Source: CAYGTK01 sp964352775
Lineage (GTDB): Bacteria > Bacteroidota > Bacteroidia > Chitinophagales > CAIOSU01
DNA: 56,810 nt
Direction of reading: 5' to 3'
NCBI GenBank assembly: GCA_964352775.1
Contig: CAYGTK010000005.1
Span: forward strand, 1 to 56,810
The position numbers and the translations under genes were made by a program. Within the stretch, counting starts at the first letter, position 1; every line of letters starts with the position of its first letter. Of this stretch, positions 31,501 to 37,500 are shown piece by piece. Below the pieces are notes generated by a model. The model saw only the letters and a program-made list of their open reading frames with translations. It had not been told where the DNA came from and did no database searches.

Positions 31501-34500
31501 TACTACAGGTGCTAAAACCTTCTATGCTGCTGCTGAAATAAGTGGTGGTGATATAGGTTTCACGCAAGGTGGTCAGTTGATCTCGTTCTCTCGTGCTAGC
31601 GGTGGTCGTATGATTGCTGTTAACCCGGGCGGAGCGAATGTAGTTCTAGGTTCTATACCTAGTACAACTACTGGTGCTGCTAGGACTGCTGATGGTAATT
31701 TCCTATTATCATCTTCGGGTGACGACTTCTTCGCACTATACGATGAGAATGCAAACTTCCTAGGTACTACTTATCCTGCGTTGTTGGGTGGAGCTCCATT
31801 TAGCATGAATGCAGGGGATATGGCCGGTCGTGCTTTTGCTAACCTATTCAACTGGGATGGCGATACTACTGCACAAGATTTGGATAGCATACCATTCGGT
31901 TTCTACACCGTAACTGTTGTAGATGCGAACGGATGTAGCAATACTTTAGATAGCATTTTTGTTGATCAGCCAGATGAGTTGATGGCAAGTATTGATACTG
32001 TTATCGATGTACTTTGTGGTGGTGATTCTACTGGTTCAGCTACTGTAGCTGTAACAGGTGGAACAATGCCTTACACTTATGCATGGCCTGATGGGCAAAC
32101 TACAGCTACGGCTACTGGTTTAGCAACAGGAACATATGTAGTAACTGTAGATGATGCGAACGGATGTGGTGAAGAACTAGTATTAATTACTATTGATGAG
32201 AACCCTCAGCTTATTGCAAGCATAACTGGATCTACTGATGCATTCTGCTTCGGTGATAGTTCTGGTACTGCAACTGCAACTGCAACAGGTGGTATACCTC
32301 CATACACATTCGATTGGAGTTCAGGCGAAAGCGGTGCTACTGAAGCTAGCTTAGCTGCTGGTACCTATGTGGTAACTGTAACTGACAGCGTTGGTTGCAC
32401 GGATACAGCAACGGTAACTATTGGTGAGCCTGATAGCTTAATTGCTACCATGAACATCAACCAAGACAATATCTGTTCTGGTGACAGTATCGGTATTCTT
32501 GCGCCGATAGTAACTGGTGGAACTCCTGCTTATACTTTCTTATGGAGTGATGGTTCTACTGATTCAATACGTAGCAACTTGGCACCAGGTACTTACACGG
32601 TAACGGTAACGGATGCTAACGGATGTGCTGATACTGCTTCTTCTACATTAGCTGCTCCAACAGTATTAATGGCAACATTAAGTACTACGGATTTACTTTG
32701 TGCAGGAGATAGCAGCGGTAGCGCTCAAGTAAGTGTTACTGGCGGTACATTACCATATACCTTCAACTGGAGTAATGGTGATACAGATTCTATAGCTGAG
32801 AACTTAGCTGCTGGTGTTTATGGACTGACCGTTGCTGATGCAAATGGTTGTGATACCATATTCAACAGCATTACTATCACTCAGCCTGATAGTTTGATAG
32901 TATCAGTTAACTCTATTACCAATGTAGGTTGCTTCTGCGAAGGCGACGGAGCAATTGACATTGATGTAGTTGGTGGTACTGCACCGTTTACTTACTTCTG
33001 GGGTGGTACTTCTACCAGCTTAGGAAATGGTAACCCATGTGCATTGAACTTTAGCTACTATTACTCTAACAATAACGGTGGAACTAATGACATCTACAGA
33101 GTAGAGGTTAACGGTGGCGATGCGATTATGACGCTTGTTGCTTCAAACAGTGGAAATAGCCACATAGCTATCAACCCAATGAATAACCTTGTTTACTTAG
33201 TGAACAACGATGGTTCTGGGTTCCGCACATTAGACCCTGCTTCTGGTAGCTTGGGTACGTTGATTCCGATTGCTGGAATTGGTAATACTCCTGCCGCAGC
33301 ATTCTCTAGTGATGGTAAATTGTTTGTAGGTGATTCTCAGAATGACATCATTTATGAAATCAATACTACCACAGGTGCGGCTACTTTCTTCGCTACTGGC
33401 GATATAAGTGGTGGTGATCTTGGATTCACTCCTGGTGGACAAATGGTGATTTTCTCCAGAAGCGGAAACTTGATAGCAGTTAACCCTGCTGGTAATACAA
33501 TTATCGGCCCAATAACTAATCAAGTGACGGGTGCTTCATTAACCGCTAATGGAACATTCATCTTGTCTACTACTGGTGGAATGGAATTCATTGAGATTGA
33601 CACCTTCGGTGTAGCAACGGGTAACACCTTCGATGCACTATTAATGGGTGGAGCATTCACAATGGATGCTGGTGATATGGCTGGTCGTGCATTTGCTAAC
33701 CTATTCAACTGGGATGGTGATAGCACTGCACAAGACTTGGATAGCATTCCTGCAGGATTCTATACAGTAACAGTATTAGATGGTAACGGATGTACATTCA
33801 CATTAGATAGCATTGAGGTGACTCAGCCTGATGATCTTCAAGTTGGTGTTATAAATGTTAACGATGCATTGTGTAATGGTGATTCTACTGGTTTTGCTAC
33901 AGTTGTAGTATCTGGTGGAACAATGCCTTACACTTATGCATGGCCTGATGGACAAACTACGGCTACAGCTACTGGCTTGCCAGCGGGTGTATATGTAGTA
34001 ACTGTTGACGATGCTAATATGTGTGGACCAGAACAAGTAGTTGTTGAAATAGATGAGCCTACATTATTGGTTGCTACTATTGATTCTACAACGGATGTGT
34101 TCTGTAACGGAGATAGCACTGGTGTTGCCATTGTATCTGCAACTGGTGGAACACCTGGATATAACTTCCTATGGAGTGATGGTCAAACTGACTCTATTGC
34201 TACAGGATTGACTTCAGGTACTTACACCGTAACGACAACAGATGCTAACGGTTGTACGGATATCGACTCAATTACTATTAATCAGGCACCGGCCATTACC
34301 TTAACTATCGACACGTTTACCAATGTATTGTGTAACGGAGATAGCACGGGTACAGCTACAGCCTTGGCAACTGGAGGAACACCTCCTTACACTTACTTCT
34401 GGAGTACAGGTGAAACTGGTGCTACAGAAGGAAGTTTAGCTGCTGGTACTTACACGGTATTAGTAGTAGATAGCTTAGGTTGTACTGATACAGCTTCAGT

Positions 34501-37500
34501 TACTATAACTGAACCTGCTGTACTGGATGTAACTATAGTTTCATTTACTGATGTATTATGTAATGGTGACAGCACTGGTACAGCTACTGCAGCTGCTACT
34601 GGTGGTACAATGCCTTACACCTACGATTGGAGCACCGGCGAAAGCGGAGCGACGGAAGGTAGCCTAGCTGCTGGAACGTTCACCGTAACAGTAACGGATG
34701 CTAACGGTTGTACAGATACTACTAGTGTTACTATAAATGAGCCTACGGTGCTTGTAGCAGATATTACTGCAACAGTTGATGAAACGTGTATCGGCTTTGC
34801 TGATGGTTCAGCAACTGTAGGAGCTACTGGTGGAACACCAGCTTATACCTTCAACTGGTCTACTGGCGGTACTAACGCTATGGAAACTGGATTGACTGCG
34901 GGTACTTACACCGTAACTACTACTGATGCCAATGGATGTACAGATGTAGATACAGTAGTGATAATTACTAATGACACTATTGCTCCGGTAATTACTTGCC
35001 CTGCTGATATTACAGTGGGCAACGATGCGGGAGTTTGTGGTGCAGTAGTAACCTTCTTGGATCCTACATTTACAGATAACTGCCCTGGTGGATCGGTATC
35101 TCAAACAGCTGGTTTGGCTAGTGGAGCTACCTTCCCAGTTGGAGTTACTACTAACACATTTGTTGCAACTGATTCAATTGGTAATACGGCTACCTGCAGC
35201 TTCACGGTTACCGTGAATGATGTTGAAGATCCTGTTATCAGTTGTGCAGCTAGTAACCAAGTGGTAGATAATGATCTAGGAATATGTGGTGCAGTAGTAA
35301 CTTACCCTACTCCAACTGCAACAGACAACTGTGCTGGAGTAACGGTGGCATTGGTTAGTGGATTCCCTAGCGGGAGTACTTTCCCAGTAGGTGTAACTAC
35401 TACTACTTATGTAGCTACTGATTCTTCAGGAAATACGGACACTTGTACATTCACAATTACAGTGAACGATACTACAGCTCCGGTTGTGGTTTGTCCTGCT
35501 GACATTAACGTGTCAACTGATGCAGGTGCCTGTTCAGCAGTTGTGAACTACACTGTTTCTGCTACGGATAACTGTCCGGGTGAAACTGTTGCTCAAATAG
35601 CTGGATTAGCAAGTGGAAGTTCATTCCCTGTAGGTATGACGGTTAACACTTACGTAGCCACAGATGCTTCAGGTAACACTGATACTTGCAGCTTCATGGT
35701 TACAGTTAGTGATACATCGGCACCAGTTATTGCTTGTCCTTCAGACATAACAGCAATAGCTGATTCTGCTACTTGTGATGTTATCGTTACTTACCCTGCA
35801 GTGATATTTGCAGATAACTGTCCAGGAAGTACCATTACTCAAATTGCTGGAATAGCTAGCGGAAGTGCCTTCCCTGAAGGAACCACTACTAACGTATTCG
35901 TAGCAAGCGATGTGAATGGAAATACAGACACTTGTAGCTTCGATGTAATTGTACTAGACCTTACAGTACCAGTTATCACTTGTCCTGCTGATATTATAAT
36001 ACTTAACGATTCTGGATCGTGCGGTGCGGTAGTAACCTTCCCTGCGGCAACAGCAACTGATGCTTGTGGTATAGCTACTATTGTTCAGAGTGACTTTACC
36101 GGATTTGTAAGTGGCGATGTATTCCCTGTAGGAACAACTACAATAGAATACACAGCAACTGACATTAACGGTAACATTGCTACTTGTAGCTTCAATGTTG
36201 TGGTGAACGATACAACTGCTCCGCTTATCACTTGTCCATCGGATATAGTAATTGGAACGGATTCGGCAGTATGTCAAGCAGTAGTTAACTACTCTGTAAC
36301 GTTCAACGATAACTGTCCTGGAACTATAGTGACTATCACTAGCGGATTTGAAAGTGGCGAAACGTTCCCAATCGGAACAACTACGAATACATTCGTAATT
36401 ACAGATGCATCTGGAAACAGCAGCACTTGTAGCTTCGATGTAACGGTAGTTGACGATGAGCGTCCATTGTTGGATTGCCCAAGTAACATTACTGTAAGCA
36501 ACGACCTTGGTCAGTGTGGTGCGGTAGTTACCTATGCAGCTCCAACAGCTACAGACAATTGTGGTGTGGCTAGCTTACTACAAACAGATGCTACGGGATT
36601 AATGAGCGGAAGCTTATTCCCAGTGGGTACAACTAGCTTGCAGTACACAGCTACTGATGCAGAAGGTAACTTCAGAGTATGCAACTTCACAGTAACAGTT
36701 ATTGATACTTCGGCTCCAGCCATTACTTGCCCTGCTAACGTAGCAGTAAGCAATGATCCTGGAATTTGTGGTGCGGTGGTTAACTTCACTACACCTACGG
36801 GCGCTGATAACTGTCCTGGAGCAACGGTTGCACAAACAGCAGGTTTAGCATCAGGTGCTACCTTCCCTGTGGGTACAACTACTAACAGCTTCACGGTAAC
36901 TGATGCAAGTGGAAACAGCACTAGCTGTAGTTTCACGGTAACAGTAGCTGATACATCAGCACCAAGCATAGTTTGTTCTCCTGATATTACAGTGAGTAAC
37001 GATGCTGGAATTTGTGGAGCAGCTGTATTGTACGCAGCGCCTACTGCTACCGATAACTGTTCAGTAATGAGTATCAACCAAACGGATGGTACTGGATTAA
37101 CTACTGGAAGCGTTTTCCCAGTTGGGGTTACTGTTCAGGAGTACACAGTTATGGATACTAGTGGTAACACTTCGGTATGTAGCTTTACTGTTACAGTATT
37201 GGACACTACAGCGCCTACCATTACTTGTAATGCTGATATTACGGTAAGCAATGATGCTGGCCAGTGTGGAGCACTTGTAACTTACCCAGTACCAGTTGAA
37301 AACGACTTGTGTGCGGTAGCTACAGTACTTCAAACTGATGCAAGTGGATTAACTAGTGGCGATATATTCCCTATCGGAACTACCGTTCAGGAATACACAG
37401 TTACGGATACAAGTGGAAACACTGCAGTATGTAGCTTCACGGTTACTGTTCAGGATAATGAAGCGCCGGTTGTTACTTGTGTACCAAGTATCATACAAGC

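Larger units (their letters stand above)
11792..34970 (+). repeat. SprB-repeat array: about 51 plain and 12 composite units
   Basis: Plain units recur about every 76 residues. The core runs from C-N-G-x-[ST]-[DT]-G through GGTxxYTYxW and GLxAGTYTVTV to DANGC, then a linker ending in EP. By hand count the plain units are 4 before the first composite, then 6, 4, 7, 1, 6, 3, 1, 4, 3 and 3, then 4 between the last two composites, and 5 after. The N gap lies in the sixth run counted after the leading four minus one, that is, between composites 5 and 6. Confidence 0.85.

Noticed and set aside
11792..34970. Dense regular repeats that could look like a CRISPR or satellite array
   Set aside because: The repeats are in one open frame with unit length a multiple of three, and variation is mostly synonymous. 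They encode SprB domains.
10882..37333. Many open frames of 60-180 codons on the minus strand inside the adhesin gene
   Set aside because: They mirror the repeat periodicity of the plus-strand gene, lack start signals and show no family features. They are shadows of the real frame.
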